Positions 27,703 to 38,200 of a stretch of 64,000 nucleotides of DNA are shown piece by piece. How positions within the stretch are numbered: position 1 is the stretch's first letter; the number at the start of each line of letters is the position of its first letter. The notes under the pieces are model-generated. The model had not been told where the DNA came from, did no database searches, and worked only from the letters and a program-made list of their open reading frames with translations. The DNA comes from Streptococcus parapneumoniae (lineage in GTDB: Bacteria > Bacillota > Bacilli > Lactobacillales > Streptococcaceae), in the NCBI RefSeq assembly GCF_037076355.1, contig NZ_AP026968.1, forward strand, positions 2,248,501 through 2,312,500, written 5' to 3'. The position numbers and the translations under genes were made by a program.

Positions 27703-30123
27703 TTAGTCATTCTCCGTCTTTTTTCCTTTTAATAGATAAACACCTACTAAAGATATAAGACCTAAGAATTCCATAAACAACGTTGACATTGTTCCAGTTG
27801 ATGGGAGCGCTTGCTTATCTTTTTTATCTGAATTTGAATGATTTTCACTCATTTGATTTGCTTTATCAGCAAGAAGAACCATTTCCTTATCATCAGATTG
27901 AGTTTTTCCTTCCCTATTTGCCTCTGGCTCGGTAGCCATTTGTTTTTTAGGAAGTGTTTTGATCGCAAATAAGCTGAAATGACTCGTTTTGAAAACGACT
28001 TGCCCATTTTCAACTGTTGATGGGAGCAACTCCAACTCTCCATTTTCTTTCACATGGTAAACTTGAATCTCAGAATCAATATTACCAATTGCAAGACGAA
28101 CTACTCTCTCTCCCTTCACATGGGTTTCTTTTCCATCTTTTGAAAGGGAAATATCAAATATGCGCACTGTTCCTTGCCCTGTTTGACGGGTAACATTATC
28201 AATCATTTCTTTTGTTGTTACCTCTTTAAGATTGACAGAGTCTGCTTCTGTAGCAGTTTCAAACATAACAGTAATCTTGGCATTTCCATTTTGAGTTGTA
28301 AATACCTTTTGAACAGTAGATGTCGGTTGAGATGAGAGAGTAGGAGAAAGACTGTTAGATCTGGTAGGAGATGAAGAATTTGTCTCGTTTCCTGATGGTT
28401 TACTTGGGGTAGATGGTTCTACTTCTTGCTCTTTTTCTGGAGATTTTGGTTTAGTGGAAGCACTTGAACTTCCTGAAGAGCTAGTGGAACCGGAGTGTCT
28501 TCCTGTGGCTGAACCTGATGGGGTCTGCTCTTTTTCAGCAGGTTTGCTTGGAGCAGGTCGCTCTGGTTTTTCTGGAGATTTTGGTTTAGTGGAAGCACTT
28601 GAACTTCCTGAAGAGCTGGTAGAACCGGAGTGTCTTCCTGTGGTTGAATCTGATGGATTCTGCTCCTTTTCCGCAGGTTTGCTTGGAGCAGGTTCTTCTG
28701 ATTTTTCTGGAGTTTCTGGTTTAGTGGAAGCACTAGAACTTCCTGAAGAGCTGGTGGAACCGGAGTGTCTTCCTGCAGTGCTTCCTGATGGGGTCTGCTC
28801 TTTTTCAGCAGGTTTGCTTGGAGCAGGTTCTTCTGATTTTTCTGGAGTTTCTGGTTTAGTGGAGGATCCTGAATTTGACGAAGAAGATAAGCCTTTTTTA
28901 AAGTTAGACAAAGCTTCATCTAGTTTTGATTGACTCTCTGCCACCAGTTTCTTTAGTTGGGCTTTTTGGGTTGATTCATCTAATTTATGCAAATACGTTT
29001 TTTCAATATCTTTTAGATTTTTAATTAGCTCTACAGTATTGATATGATGATCTTTTTCTAAATTTTTCTTGATGTCATCCAATAAGCCTGTTAGATGTTT
29101 AGTAACTGCAGCCTTTGCCTTATCTCGCTCTAAGCTGATTTCTCGTCCCTTATGTTTAACAACTAGAGCTTCTATCTCCTGTTCAGCTTCTTTCACTAGG
29201 TTTTCCACTTTTTCTTTACTCGAAGCCTCATCAAACATCCTTTTATACTTCTCTACAGATTCTTTGGATTCTCTTAAAAGATCTGTAAACCAAAAAACTC
29301 CTCCATTTTCCTGTTTTAAACGAGTAAGCATATAATTATCCAAAGTTGTTTTAGCTGTTTCTTTAGCTTCTTTAAGATTTGTCTCCGTAGTTTTTTCAGT
29401 AGAAACTATATTTCCTCCTTGATTTTCTACTTTTGGTGGAGTTGGATTATTATGTTCTTTTCCAGAAGGTGAATCAGAATCTAATCCTTGATTCGCAGGC
29501 TTAGTCGTATCACCTCTACCATTAGAAGAATTAGAATTTCCTGATGGTTTACTTTGTTGATTTGATAAACTATTCTTAAAGTCCTCTACCAACTTATCTA
29601 GCTTCGTTTGCCCCTCTTGTTGCAGTTGCTCTATTTCTTTTCTATTGTGATCTTCACCAAATTTACGTTGATACTCTTTTACAATTTCCATAGCTTGCTT
29701 GAGAACCCCTTCAAATCCAGAAGCAGAACTATCTAATTCATTTAGAAGGTTAGTCATATACATAGACAAACTAGTGCTAGCTTGGTCAACAGCTTGATCA
29801 TGATCTATCCGACTTTCATTATGAAAATTATTCTCTATTTCCTCCAACTTTTGAGGATTTGTCTCTGTTTCAATTTGTTTTCTATAGTCAGCTTTTCTAT
29901 CACTAGATAGATCCGTATCTTCCAATTCTTTTATCAACTGCTGTCTATATTCCTTCAACCTATCTTGCCCACTAGATGTAACCATAGGGTTATTCCCACC
30001 TCCAACCCCTTCTGCATGGACTACTCCTCCTAAGAACAAGCTAGCAACTACTACACTAGCTACTCCAATACTAAATTTACGAATTGAATAACGTACTTTT
30101 CTCTCACTTTTTGATGCAAACAT
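27703..30123 (-). CDS. pspC: PspC/CbpA-locus surface protein, LPXTG-anchored variant
   Basis: 806 residues from MFASKSERKVRYSIRK (ATG 30123, GGAGGA site; the ORF extends 10 codons further without a site). YSIRK signal, cleavage near residue 37. Helical regions follow, then three 45-residue Pro/Ser-rich repeats (SEEPAPSKPAEKEQ, GRHSGSTSSSGSS). A folded domain near the C-terminus (about 620-710, RVVRLAIGNIDSEIQVY) precedes the sortase signal LPSTG, a membrane helix and a basic tail. There are no choline-binding repeats. Position between dus and hk06/rr06 identifies the pspC/cbpA locus; the LPXTG form resembles Hic-type alleles that bind factor H (family knowledge, ligand here not shown). Confidence 0.85.
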   Translation of the reverse strand: MFASKSERKVRYSIRKFSIGVASVVVASLFLGGVVHAEGVGGGNNPMVTSSGQDRLKEYRQQLIKELEDTDLSSDRKADYRKQIETETNPQKLEEIENNFHNESRIDHDQAVDQASTSLSMYMTNLLNELDSSASGFEGVLKQAMEIVKEYQRKFGEDHNRKEIEQLQQEGQTKLDKLVEDFKNSLSNQQSKPSGNSNSSNGRGDTTKPANQGLDSDSPSGKEHNNPTPPKVENQGGNIVSTEKTTETNLKEAKETAKTTLDNYMLTRLKQENGGVFWFTDLLRESKESVEKYKRMFDEASSKEKVENLVKEAEQEIEALVVKHKGREISLERDKAKAAVTKHLTGLLDDIKKNLEKDHHINTVELIKNLKDIEKTYLHKLDESTQKAQLKKLVAESQSKLDEALSNFKKGLSSSSNSGSSTKPETPEKSEEPAPSKPAEKEQTPSGSTAGRHSGSTSSSGSSSASTKPETPEKSEEPAPSKPAEKEQNPSDSTTGRHSGSTSSSGSSSASTKPKSPEKPERPAPSKPAEKEQTPSGSATGRHSGSTSSSGSSSASTKPKSPEKEQEVEPSTPSKPSGNETNSSSPTRSNSLSPTLSSQPTSTVQKVFTTQNGNAKITVMFETATEADSVNLKEVTTKEMIDNVTRQTGQGTVRIFDISLSKDGKETHVKGERVVRLAIGNIDSEIQVYHVKENGELELLPSTVENGQVVFKTSHFSLFAIKTLPKKQMATEPEANREGKTQSDDKEMVLLADKANQMSENHSNSDKKDKQALPSTGTMSTLFMEFLGLISLVGVYLLKGKKTEND
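28448..28852 (-). repeat. Three tandem 135-bp repeats in pspC
   Basis: The landmark GGTTTAGTGG recurs at 28448, 28583, 28718 and 28853, an exact 135-bp period (45 codons). The units differ by few bases; the last copy is partial. Confidence 0.9.
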
Positions 30124-30154
30124 AATTATTTCCTCCAATATTTTTCTTAACACT

Positions 30155-30186
30155 ACTATATCATTTCAATATGAACTGTATATGAA
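30155..30186 (-). promoter_or_regulatory. pspC promoter with direct repeats, candidate RR06 site
   Basis: -10 TATAGT (30155-30160) without a consensus -35. Two TTCATAT copies (30169-30175 and 30180-30186) lie 11 bp apart, one helical turn, where an OmpR-type activator would bind. RR06 is known to control this locus; the site assignment is inference. Confidence 0.5.
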
Positions 30187-30199
30187 TCGAATCTTGTAT

Positions 30200-30727
30200 T
30201 TATCTCTTTATGCTTCCATTTGGAATTATAACTTCATGTAATAACTTTTCCTCTTCAGCTATTCGTCGATACAAAATAACTGCATAAACTGGAAAAACTA
30301 AAACAAAAGTCATATAGGCATGACTCAGCAAGGTCAAGCCAATCAACTCAGGAAGGATATTTAAAAAGTAATTGGGATGTTTTACTGTCCTAAATAAGAC
30401 ATGATCCACAAACTTATGATTCGGTGCTAACATCAACTTGACTGTCCAAATATCCCCAAGCAGATGAATAACAAGTAGTAACATCAACATAGAAAATATC
30501 AGGAGCACCAAACCCACAACACTCATCATATTGAAAGACGGTCGATAGACTAGGGCTTCCATAAAACAAGCCAGATAAAAAACAATATGAACCAAGGTAA
30601 GACGTTTGGTATTTTTAATGCCAAATTCTCGCCCACCATCCCTACGAAGCCGTTCTTCATTTGCAATTGATTTCTTTAGGAACAACAAGCGAATTAAAAA
30701 TACACAGATAATGATTATTGCTATCAT
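30200..30727 (-). CDS. Isoprenylcysteine methyltransferase-like membrane protein
   Basis: 175 residues (ATG 30727, after AAAGGGG). About five membrane helices; HPNYFLNILPELIG (about 118-131) and a C-terminal Arg/Glu-rich tail (RRIAEEEKLL) match the ICMT/PEMT-like family (membrane methyltransferases using AdoMet). The substrate is unknown. Conserved neighbour of hk06-rr06 in pneumococci. Confidence 0.75.
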   Translation of the reverse strand: MIAIIIICVFLIRLLFLKKSIANEERLRRDGGREFGIKNTKRLTLVHIVFYLACFMEALVYRPSFNMMSVVGLVLLIFSMLMLLLVIHLLGDIWTVKLMLAPNHKFVDHVLFRTVKHPNYFLNILPELIGLTLLSHAYMTFVLVFPVYAVILYRRIAEEEKLLHEVIIPNGSIKR

Positions 30728-30781
30728 CACAATCCCCTTTCTTTACCACTACTGTAACATCTCTATGTTAACCCAATATGA

Positions 30782-30820
30782 ATTGAAAAAGAAAAAGAAC
30801 GAAAACTGATTCCGTTCTTT
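30782..30820 (-). terminator. Terminator after hk06
   Basis: AAAGAACG/CGTTCTTT stem, T-rich run on the minus strand. Confidence 0.7.
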
Positions 30821-30894
30821 GATTTACTCTATCACTACCATTCAAACTATACTTCTTCAAATCATCCTCAAGTAAGAAAAGAGTATTACTAAAG

Positions 30895-32238
30895 CTAACT
30901 ATCTGGTAACAAGCAGATTTTAAATTCCATCCCTTGTTCATAAGGCAAGAAACTATAGGACATACGATGACTTTCTAAGATATTCTTAACAATATAAAGA
31001 CCCAATCCTGATCCTGTTTCTCTGTCTGTTACAATTTGTGAATGGTAAAAAATATCAAATAAATGTTCTAACTCTTCCTGATTCAAAGGAGCACATGTAT
31101 TCCTAATAGAAAGATAACCATCTTGCTCAGAAATAGTCACAATGCCAGATTGATCTGAGTACTTAATAGCATTACTGATAAGATTTGTCAAGACTTTATC
31201 CAAAGCCTTCAAGCTCATCCTTACTTTTGTATCAGTAGTCAACTGATTATCAATCACAAGATTTTTAGAAAATGCCAATTCCTGGTATCGAGACAAAACA
31301 TCTGTCAAAACGGTATTTACCATTAAAATCTCACTGCACTCTGTCCATTCTTGAAATTTAGAAGATTCCAACACTTCCTCTAGCAAGAAACTCATCTGAT
31401 CGATTTTATCAATACTCTTTTCAAGATACTTAGGATGATCTTTATAATCTCCCACATTATATTGCATATTTTCTAAGATAATCCTGAGAGTAGCTAGAGG
31501 TGTCTTTAATTCATGTGATGCTCCACGGACAAAGGAAACCTTTTGATTTTGCAATTTTACAATTTGCTCATTGCGATTTTCCAACTCATGAATAACCTTC
31601 AACAAGTGCTCATACACACCATTAATCTGTTTTCCAACTTCACCAACTTCATCTTTTCTGCTTTCATCAAAACAAATATTGTCATCCAAATCTTGCATCT
31701 TACTAGTCACTTCTGAAATGTAAAAAAGAGGATTGAGCAAGCGTTTCGTATAAAAATAAGAAAAAACAAAGGAAAAAGCAATTGTAACCAAAAATGTATA
31801 TGGGAGATACAAAAGCAAAATATTCTTTGCTTCTTTGTAGATATCCACTCCCTGCACAAACTGCACCGTTACCTGTTTACCATCTGCTGTACTAACAGGC
31901 ATATCTAACATCACGATATAATTTGATAGCTCTCCATCTTTAATATCCAAGTCATGCACAAGAGGGAGCCGCTTATCTAAGATATCTCTTTTAAGGTGAG
32001 CAGATATAGTCAAGGACTTTGAATAAGACTGGAGTAAGCTTGGAATTTCATCAGCTGTCTTAGTCTTTAAATACTCCGTAAACACTCTTGCGCTCTCATT
32101 AAACTTTTCCCCCTCCAATTGAATATAATAAAAAGGAAAGGTCAAATAAATAGCTATATGAATAACTAGACCAACACCACCTAGAATTGCAAAACTTCTT
32201 AAAAAAGACTTGGTTAATAATTTAGGATTTTTTATCAT
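30895..32238 (-). CDS. hk06: Sensor histidine kinase HK06
   Basis: 447 residues. TM1 (about 15-35), extracytoplasmic sensor (about 36-145), TM2 (about 146-165), HAMP, HisKA with the phospho-His in [14 protein letters not shown], HATPase with [10 protein letters not shown] and GSGLGLYIV. Its ATG overlaps the RR06 stop (ATGA). With RR06 it regulates cbpA/pspC and adhesion (literature knowledge). Confidence 0.92.
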   Translation of the reverse strand: MIKNPKLLTKSFLRSFAILGGVGLVIHIAIYLTFPFYYIQLEGEKFNESARVFTEYLKTKTADEIPSLLQSYSKSLTISAHLKRDILDKRLPLVHDLDIKDGELSNYIVMLDMPVSTADGKQVTVQFVQGVDIYKEAKNILLLYLPYTFLVTIAFSFVFSYFYTKRLLNPLFYISEVTSKMQDLDDNICFDESRKDEVGEVGKQINGVYEHLLKVIHELENRNEQIVKLQNQKVSFVRGASHELKTPLATLRIILENMQYNVGDYKDHPKYLEKSIDKIDQMSFLLEEVLESSKFQEWTECSEILMVNTVLTDVLSRYQELAFSKNLVIDNQLTTDTKVRMSLKALDKVLTNLISNAIKYSDQSGIVTISEQDGYLSIRNTCAPLNQEELEHLFDIFYHSQIVTDRETGSGLGLYIVKNILESHRMSYSFLPYEQGMEFKICLLPDS

Positions 32239-32888
32239 AAGCTAATCTTATACCCAACATTTTTCACAGTCACAATGCAATCTAAAGCCAATTTTTTGCG
32301 AAGAGTACGAATATAGACGTCAACGACCCTATCATAAGGTAAATCAGCTACATCTTTTGAAATTTCTTCCAATATCTGCTCTCTACTTAAAACTTGATTT
32401 TTATGCTGAATCAAACACTTTAGTACCAATAATTCCTTTGGTTTGAGATCGATTTCTTCATTTTTATAATGTGCTTTGTAAGAGGTAAAATCCACTGTTA
32501 CATCCTGATATTGCCAAAGATCCTCTATGACGTAGTAACGTCTGATAAGCGCTTTAATACGCTTGGCAAGCAGTACCAAAGAAAAAGGCTTTGTCACATG
32601 ATCATCAGCATAGAGATCAAATACCTGTGACTGAGTAGTTTCATCTCCCAGAGCACTCAAGACGATGACAGGAATATCGTGCTCTTGATTGATTTCTTTT
32701 AACACTTCAAAACCACTCTTCCTAGGCATCATTAAATCCAGTACCATGAGATGGATAGGGAAATCTTGAAATTTTTCCAAGGCCTCTTGTCCATCCTTAG
32801 CCATAATGACATGATAACCCTCTTCTGTCAGAAATGCTGCAATTCCTTCTCTAATCATTTCCTCGTCATCTGCAACTAAAATGTTCAT
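32235..32888 (-). CDS. rr06: OmpR-family response regulator RR06
   Basis: 217 residues. Receiver domain with acidic pocket ADDEEM and phospho-Asp in [13 protein letters not shown], then a winged-helix effector domain ending in [14 protein letters not shown] and TVKNVGYKI. Located upstream of its kinase gene. Confidence 0.93.
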   Translation of the reverse strand: MNILVADDEEMIREGIAAFLTEEGYHVIMAKDGQEALEKFQDFPIHLMVLDLMMPRKSGFEVLKEINQEHDIPVIVLSALGDETTQSQVFDLYADDHVTKPFSLVLLAKRIKALIRRYYVIEDLWQYQDVTVDFTSYKAHYKNEEIDLKPKELLVLKCLIQHKNQVLSREQILEEISKDVADLPYDRVVDVYIRTLRKKLALDCIVTVKNVGYKISL

Positions 32889-33416
32889 CTTTCTCCCTTT
32901 CTACTACCGGAACTTCACACATCTATTTCCTGTATGTTATTTGAAAATTTCCTACCAGCCTATCATCTATGATAATGGAATGGATTTCATTTATCCGCTA
33001 CTTTTTTGTCAACAACAACGTAAATACAAGAAAATCATTCATCTTGCAGCTTAGTTTGATTTTTCAAATACAAGCTAGAACGGGGTTGACAGGCAAAAAA
33101 GAAACAGGTCTCTTTTGAAAGGATAAAAATTTCAGATAAGACTGCTCTTTCTCTACTACACACGCTCTAAGACAAATACGATGGAGGGTAATAAACATAT
33201 GAATTTTGGGTTGAATAGTGAAAACCACAGACCGTTTAGAAGCTATAGGCTTTAGTTTCATACTCTTCGAAAATCTCTTCAAACCACGTCAGCTCTATCT
33301 GCAACCTCAAAACAGTGTTTCGAGCAACCTGCGGCTAGCTTCCTAGTTTGCTCTTTGATTTTCATTGAGTATCACTCCACTGTGACTTATGGTCAGATGC
33401 TGATACTTTTATTCTT
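32889..33416. other. 528-bp intergenic region between rr06 and clpC
   Basis: Holds one BOX element at its clpC end and an AGTATCA/TGATACT inverted repeat (33370-33411) without a T tract. A possible 18-codon ORF with GGAGGG site occurs on the plus strand around 33198 but has no other support. I see no convincing gene. Confidence 0.6.
33260..33372. repeat. BOX element
   Basis: Starts ATACTCTTCGAAAATCTCTT, contains CAAACCACGTCAGC and CCTGCGGCTAGC, ends TTTTCATTGAGTAT. Lies just downstream of clpC. Confidence 0.92.
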
Positions 33417-35849
33417 TTATGCAATATCAAATTTTAACTGGCCTGCTTTAACACCAATCTTAAGTGTGCTGCCTGCCTCTAATTCTCCCTTGAGAAGAAG
33501 CTCTGCCAACTTGTCCTCCACTTCTGTTTGTAGGGTTCTGCGAAGTGGACGAGCTCCCATCTCTGGGTCATATCCTTGATTTGCCAACAATTTCAGTGCG
33601 GAAGTTTGTAATTTCAAGTCAATACCTTTTTCAGCCAAACTTGCCACTAAAGGTTTGACCATAATTTTCACTACTTCCTGCATATGGTCGCTAGAAAGGC
33701 TATGGAAGACCACCTTTTCATCAATACGGTTGATAAACTCAGGTCTATAAGCTTTTTTCAGCTCTTCAAACATGCGTTTTTCCATATTTTCCTGGTCAAA
33801 ACGAATGTCCTTAGCCCCAAATCCGACAGTCTTGTCATCCCGAAGAGCTGTCGCACCAAGATTTGACGTCATGATGATAATGGTATTTGAAAAGTCAACC
33901 TTGCGGCCCTTGCTATCGGTCAAGACACCATCATCCAAAACCTGCAAGAGAACATTAAAGATGTCTGGATGGGCCTTCTCTACCTCGTCAAAGAGGAGAA
34001 CGGAATAGGGTTTGTTGCGAACTTTCTCTGTCAACTCCCCACCTTCTTCGTAACCCACATAGCCTGGAGGAGCTCCGTTGAGACGGCTGGCTGCAAATTT
34101 CTCCATATACTCACTCATATCAAAGCGGATAAGGGCTGATTCGTCGTCAAAAAGAACTTCTGCCAGAGCCTTGGCTAATTCAGTTTTTCCGACACCCGTA
34201 GGCCCTAGGAACATAAAGGAGCCAATCGGACGCTTGTGACTGCGAATCCCTGACTGATTGCGGCGAATGGCACGGCTAATGCTTGAAACTGCTTGATCTT
34301 GACCGATAACACGTTTGTGCAATTCAGCTTCCAAATTCAAGTATTTCTTGGCATCAGTTTGAGTCAGTTTTTGGACTGGAATACCTGACAAGCGACTCAA
34401 GGTGGTCAAAATATCAGACTCTGTCACCAAGTCTTTATAGACAGGCACTTCCTCTTCTTTTGCGATTAGCTGAGCTGCCTGTTTCCACTTGCCATCCATC
34501 AAGGCCTTGTCAGCTGGACTCAAGTCAGAATCGTCTGCTTTTACATGCTTTGATTTATTTTGCACTGTTGCCGCTGCTTCATCCAAAAGATCGATAGCAG
34601 AGTCTGGCAAGTGACGGCTAGTCAAGTAACGATGAGCCATCTTGACGGCTGTTTCAACCGCCTCATCTGTGATTTGCACACGGTGATGTTTCTCATAAGT
34701 CGCCTTCAAGCCTTGCAAAATGGTCATGCTGTCTGCCACACTTGGCTCTTCAATCGTCACTTTGGCGAAACGACGAGAAAGGGCTGCATCTTTTTCGATA
34801 TGTTTTTGGTATTCTTCCTGAGTGGTGGCACCAACCGTTCTCAAAGTTCCACGCGCCAAGGCTGGCTTCAAGATATTGGCCGCATCCAGAGTTGAGTCAA
34901 TTCCACTCCCAGAACCCATGATAGTGTGAAGTTCATCGATAAAGAGGATGACTTGGCCATCTTCTTCAATATCCTTAATGATATTGTTCATGCGTTCTTC
35001 AAAGTCACCACGGAAGCGTGTCCCTGCAACAACGTTCATCAAATCAAGCTCTAACACGCGCATCTTAGCCATTTCCGCAGGTACATCACCACTAGCAATA
35101 CGCTGGGCAAGACCAAGCGCCAGAGCTGTTTTCCCGACACCAGCATCCCCAACCAAGACAGGATTGTTCTTGGTCTTACGGCTCAAGATTTGAATCATAC
35201 GTGAGATTTCCTTATCTCGACCTATGACTGGCTCCAACTTGCCAGAACGCGCTTGCTCTGTCAAATCATGCGTATAGTCCTCAAGACCACCGCTCGGAGT
35301 CTGCGGCATGCCCATCATATTGGCCATAGAATTTTGCTTGTCAGCTACTGTACGATGGCGTTGGCGTAGAGCCTTGAGGTCTTCACGAGTCCAGCCTGCC
35401 CGTTCTTCTAAATTTCGACGAAGAGCAGCAATCTTGACCTGATCTTTCTTGTCTTCATAAGAAAAACCAGCCCTCTCCAAGATACGGGTCGCCAAGGCAT
35501 TGCCATCATGCAAAATCGCATAGAGGACATGCTCTGTCCCTAGCACCTTAGCATGGACCACTGACGCCACATACTCTGCTTCGTCAAAAAGGACCTGCAA
35601 ACGATGAGAAAACGGCAATTCCGTAAAGGTTTCATCCTGGCTATAGTCCGTTTCAGTCAGTTCCAAAGCCACCTCTTCTAAACGGTCCATCTCATATGGA
35701 TAATCATTTAAAGTTGCCCCTGCCACACTATAACTGTGATTGGACATGGCAATCAACAAGTGCCAAGACTCTAGATAACCAGCTCCAAAATGGCCAGCAA
35801 CCATGTAGGCACTTTCGATACATTCATTCAATGCTTTTGAATAGTTCAT
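33417..35849 (-). CDS. clpC: Clp protease ATPase ClpC
   Basis: 810 residues. Clp N domain (about 1-150), AAA1 with Walker [10 protein letters not shown] (~240), a short middle domain, AAA2 with GPTGVGKTE (~545), and the C-terminal D2 domain. It unfolds proteins for ClpP or with MecA. It follows ctsR by one base and is in the CtsR regulon. Confidence 0.96.
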   Translation of the reverse strand: MNYSKALNECIESAYMVAGHFGAGYLESWHLLIAMSNHSYSVAGATLNDYPYEMDRLEEVALELTETDYSQDETFTELPFSHRLQVLFDEAEYVASVVHAKVLGTEHVLYAILHDGNALATRILERAGFSYEDKKDQVKIAALRRNLEERAGWTREDLKALRQRHRTVADKQNSMANMMGMPQTPSGGLEDYTHDLTEQARSGKLEPVIGRDKEISRMIQILSRKTKNNPVLVGDAGVGKTALALGLAQRIASGDVPAEMAKMRVLELDLMNVVAGTRFRGDFEERMNNIIKDIEEDGQVILFIDELHTIMGSGSGIDSTLDAANILKPALARGTLRTVGATTQEEYQKHIEKDAALSRRFAKVTIEEPSVADSMTILQGLKATYEKHHRVQITDEAVETAVKMAHRYLTSRHLPDSAIDLLDEAAATVQNKSKHVKADDSDLSPADKALMDGKWKQAAQLIAKEEEVPVYKDLVTESDILTTLSRLSGIPVQKLTQTDAKKYLNLEAELHKRVIGQDQAVSSISRAIRRNQSGIRSHKRPIGSFMFLGPTGVGKTELAKALAEVLFDDESALIRFDMSEYMEKFAASRLNGAPPGYVGYEEGGELTEKVRNKPYSVLLFDEVEKAHPDIFNVLLQVLDDGVLTDSKGRKVDFSNTIIIMTSNLGATALRDDKTVGFGAKDIRFDQENMEKRMFEELKKAYRPEFINRIDEKVVFHSLSSDHMQEVVKIMVKPLVASLAEKGIDLKLQTSALKLLANQGYDPEMGARPLRRTLQTEVEDKLAELLLKGELEAGSTLKIGVKAGQLKFDIA

Positions 35850-35850
35850 C

Positions 35851-36309
35851 TTACTTCCCTTTTCTATCTACCTCTTGTATGACCTGTCGTAGCATATTAG
35901 CTCGAAGGACTGGAGCTTCTTCTCCTAGAACGCGATTCAAAGCTACTGATACTAGCAAATTCATCTCCTGCTTGGTCATCAATTCCTGCTCAACCAAAAG
36001 CTGCAGAATATCTTCATAAATTTCTTGACTGACCCGCTCACCAATCGAGTAAAGCAGCTCCCTGAGCATTTCATGATGACTAGAAAACTCAATCCGTCCT
36101 ATACGAATATAGCCTCCGCCACCACGCTTACTTTCAACCAAGTAGCCTCTACTTTCAGTAAATCGTGTCTTGATCACATAGTTAATCTGACTAGGGACAA
36201 CCTGAAAGGTATCTGCCAATTGACTACGTTGCAACTCCACGATACCAGATTGATCTAAAATCGCCTTGATGTAGGCCTCAATATGATCCGATGTATTTTT
36301 AAATCTCAT
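35851..36309 (-). CDS. ctsR: Class III heat-shock repressor CtsR
   Basis: 152 residues. N-terminal winged helix with the glycine-rich wing ESKRGGGGYIRIGR (~55-70), which senses temperature in homologues, and a C-terminal dimerisation/McsB-type domain. First gene of ctsR-clpC with its own operator upstream. Confidence 0.96.
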   Translation of the reverse strand: MRFKNTSDHIEAYIKAILDQSGIVELQRSQLADTFQVVPSQINYVIKTRFTESRGYLVESKRGGGGYIRIGRIEFSSHHEMLRELLYSIGERVSQEIYEDILQLLVEQELMTKQEMNLLVSVALNRVLGEEAPVLRANMLRQVIQEVDRKGK

Positions 36310-36333
36310 TACAAACCCACCTCTCTCTTTAAA

Positions 36334-36357
36334 CCTTGACTATCTTTGACTATTATA
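36334..36357 (-). promoter_or_regulatory. CtsR operator and -10 of ctsR-clpC
   Basis: -10 TATAAT (36352-36357) immediately followed by AGTCAAAGATAGTCAAGG, the tandem heptad CtsR box (GTCAAA-NAN-GTCAAA type, last base changed). This predicts autorepression. Confidence 0.85.
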
Positions 36358-36427
36358 CCGAAATTTTCTCATTTTTAAAAGAAAAAGGGCGCTGGTAAAG
36401 GATAATCTTCACCAACTCCCACTTTTT

Positions 36428-37156
36428 CTACTTATCTAAGCCTAATTCTGTCAAGATTTGACGTTTGTAGGCAATCTTTTGGACTTCCTTGTCCTCATCT
36501 TCAGACCAATCTAGATCAATTTCTGAAACAATCTGACCAGGGCGATTTTTCAAGATATAGATGCGGTCGCTGAGATTGAGGGCCTCCTCGATACTATGCG
36601 TGATAATCAAGGTTGTCAGGTGCAACTGCTTGTGAATCTCAAGGTACCAAGCGTGGAGTTCCATCTTGGTCATCTCATCCAAGGCACTAAAGGCTTCATC
36701 TAAGAGAAAGAGCTTGTGCCCGAAAAGGTAAGTTCGAAGCAAGGCTACACGCTGACGCATCCCACCGCTGAGTTCATGGGGATACTTGTCCCGTACCGCT
36801 GTCAACTGGAAGGTCGCAAGAATGTCATCCGCGCGAGCAATAGCTTCCGCCTTATCCACTTTTTGAATCAAGAGGGGCAGGATGATATTTCCAAGCACCG
36901 TCTTGTGTTCCAAGAGCAAATCCTTTTGCAACATATAACTCACGCGTCCCTTAGGATTTTCCTCGCCATCAAGAACAATTCTCCCTGACTGAACTTCTAA
37001 AATCCCAGCGATTAGATTAAAGAGGGTGGTCTTTCCAACACCACTTGGGCCTAGGATGGAAACCACTTCACCTGAAGTGACTTTCAGATTGATGTCCTCT
37101 AAAATCCTCTCCTGACCATAGGCATAACTGACGTGTTCTAGTCTTATTTCTGTCAT
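36428..37156 (-). CDS. thiZ: ABC transporter ATPase, thiamine/HMP precursor uptake
   Basis: 242 residues. Walker A GPSGVGKTT, signature LSGGMRQRVALLR, Walker B LFLLDEAF, switch ITHSIEEAL. Similar to SsuB/TauB/ThiZ ATPases. The start overlaps the thiY stop (TAATG). The TPP riboswitch upstream indicates a thiamine-related substrate. Confidence 0.88.
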   Translation of the reverse strand: MTEIRLEHVSYAYGQERILEDINLKVTSGEVVSILGPSGVGKTTLFNLIAGILEVQSGRIVLDGEENPKGRVSYMLQKDLLLEHKTVLGNIILPLLIQKVDKAEAIARADDILATFQLTAVRDKYPHELSGGMRQRVALLRTYLFGHKLFLLDEAFSALDEMTKMELHAWYLEIHKQLHLTTLIITHSIEEALNLSDRIYILKNRPGQIVSEIDLDWSEDEDKEVQKIAYKRQILTELGLDK

Positions 37157-38163
37157 TATTTCACAAATTCGTTGGTAAAGCCTTTGTCTGTCAAGTCTTC
37201 TTTAAGGATACCATTTTCTTTATCCCATTTGTAGAAGGCGTTCCAGCGAGCTGCATCAAATTGACCCCATTTTTCCTTGTCGCTTGCGTATTCTTTTGAC
37301 AAGTATTTTTGAGATTCGATGACAAAGTCACGTTTTTCCTTGAGTTCAGGTGCATTCTTGATGAGAATATCAGCTGCTTCTTCCGGATGCTCCATAGCAT
37401 ATTGGTAGCCTTTTTTGATAGCTTGGATGACTTTACGAGCTTCTTCTTTGTTATCTTTCAAATAGTCGTTGTTTGCGATGATGACTGGTGAGTAGTAGTC
37501 AAATTCTTTAACGTAGTCTTTCAAATACATGAAGTTAGCCTCTACACCTTGAGATTTAGCAAGAATTCCATCCCAACCGTAGTAGATCCAAGCAGTATCA
37601 AAAACGCCATTGGCAATCGGTGTGATTGAGTTTGAGTCGTTGTTTGGTACTTTTTCAACTTTTTCAAAGTCTCCACCTTGAGATTCTACTAAGGTTTTCA
37701 ACATAGCAAGTTCAGTTGGGTCATTCCAAGTTCCGTATTTCTTACCAACCAAGTCCTTTGGACTAGCTACATTGTCAGATTTACGAGAAATGATTCCTGA
37801 TGTATTGTGTTCTACGATAGCTGCAACAGCAGTAATTCCTGCCCCTTTTTCCAATTTTTTAGCCATGTAGTCTTGGAAATACACTGCAAATGGTGCCTTA
37901 CCATTGATAACCAAGTCAGAAGAACTTTCTTCTGGTGGCAATTTCAAATCAACATCCACTCCAGCTTCTTTGAAATAGCCTTTTTCCTTGGCAACATAAA
38001 GCCCTGTGTGGTTGGTATTTGGTGTCCAGTCTAGGATAAAGTCAATTTTCTTGAGTTCTGCCTCTTTGTTATCCTTAGAAGCAGTTCCTTGGCCACAAGC
38101 TACAAGCACAACAGCTACAAGAGCTGTCACAAGCGTTAAAAACACTTTCCATGTTTTCTTCAT
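37156..38163 (-). CDS. thiY: Thiamine-precursor-binding lipoprotein (NMT1/THI5-like)
   Basis: 335 residues from MKKTWKVFLTLVTALVAV (ATG 38163, AGAGGAAA site; the frame extends 10 codons upstream without a site). Lipobox LVAC, Cys 23. The domain FILDWTPNTNHTGLYVAKEKGYF and EESSSDLVINGKAPFAV is the NMT1/THI5-like solute-binding fold that binds pyrimidine precursors (HMP or formylaminopyrimidine). The precise ligand is inference. Confidence 0.9.
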   Translation of the reverse strand: MKKTWKVFLTLVTALVAVVLVACGQGTASKDNKEAELKKIDFILDWTPNTNHTGLYVAKEKGYFKEAGVDVDLKLPPEESSSDLVINGKAPFAVYFQDYMAKKLEKGAGITAVAAIVEHNTSGIISRKSDNVASPKDLVGKKYGTWNDPTELAMLKTLVESQGGDFEKVEKVPNNDSNSITPIANGVFDTAWIYYGWDGILAKSQGVEANFMYLKDYVKEFDYYSPVIIANNDYLKDNKEEARKVIQAIKKGYQYAMEHPEEAADILIKNAPELKEKRDFVIESQKYLSKEYASDKEKWGQFDAARWNAFYKWDKENGILKEDLTDKGFTNEFVK

Positions 38164-38200
38164 TTTGATTTCCTCTTTTCTTTTTTGAAACATTCTAATT

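Noticed and set aside
28448..28852. Regular repeats that could look like a CRISPR array
   Set aside because: The 135-bp units are contiguous, coding and have no unique spacers.
28454..28933. 159-codon open frame on the plus strand inside pspC
   Set aside because: It is an antisense shadow of the 135-bp repeats; its own repeated sequence follows from theirs, and it has no ribosome site.
33064..33282. 72-codon minus-strand frame between rr06 and clpC
   Set aside because: Runs into the BOX element and has no ribosome site; probably chance.
33370..33411. AGTATCA/TGATACT inverted repeat after clpC as terminator
   Set aside because: The loop is long and no T tract follows, so an intrinsic terminator is not supported.
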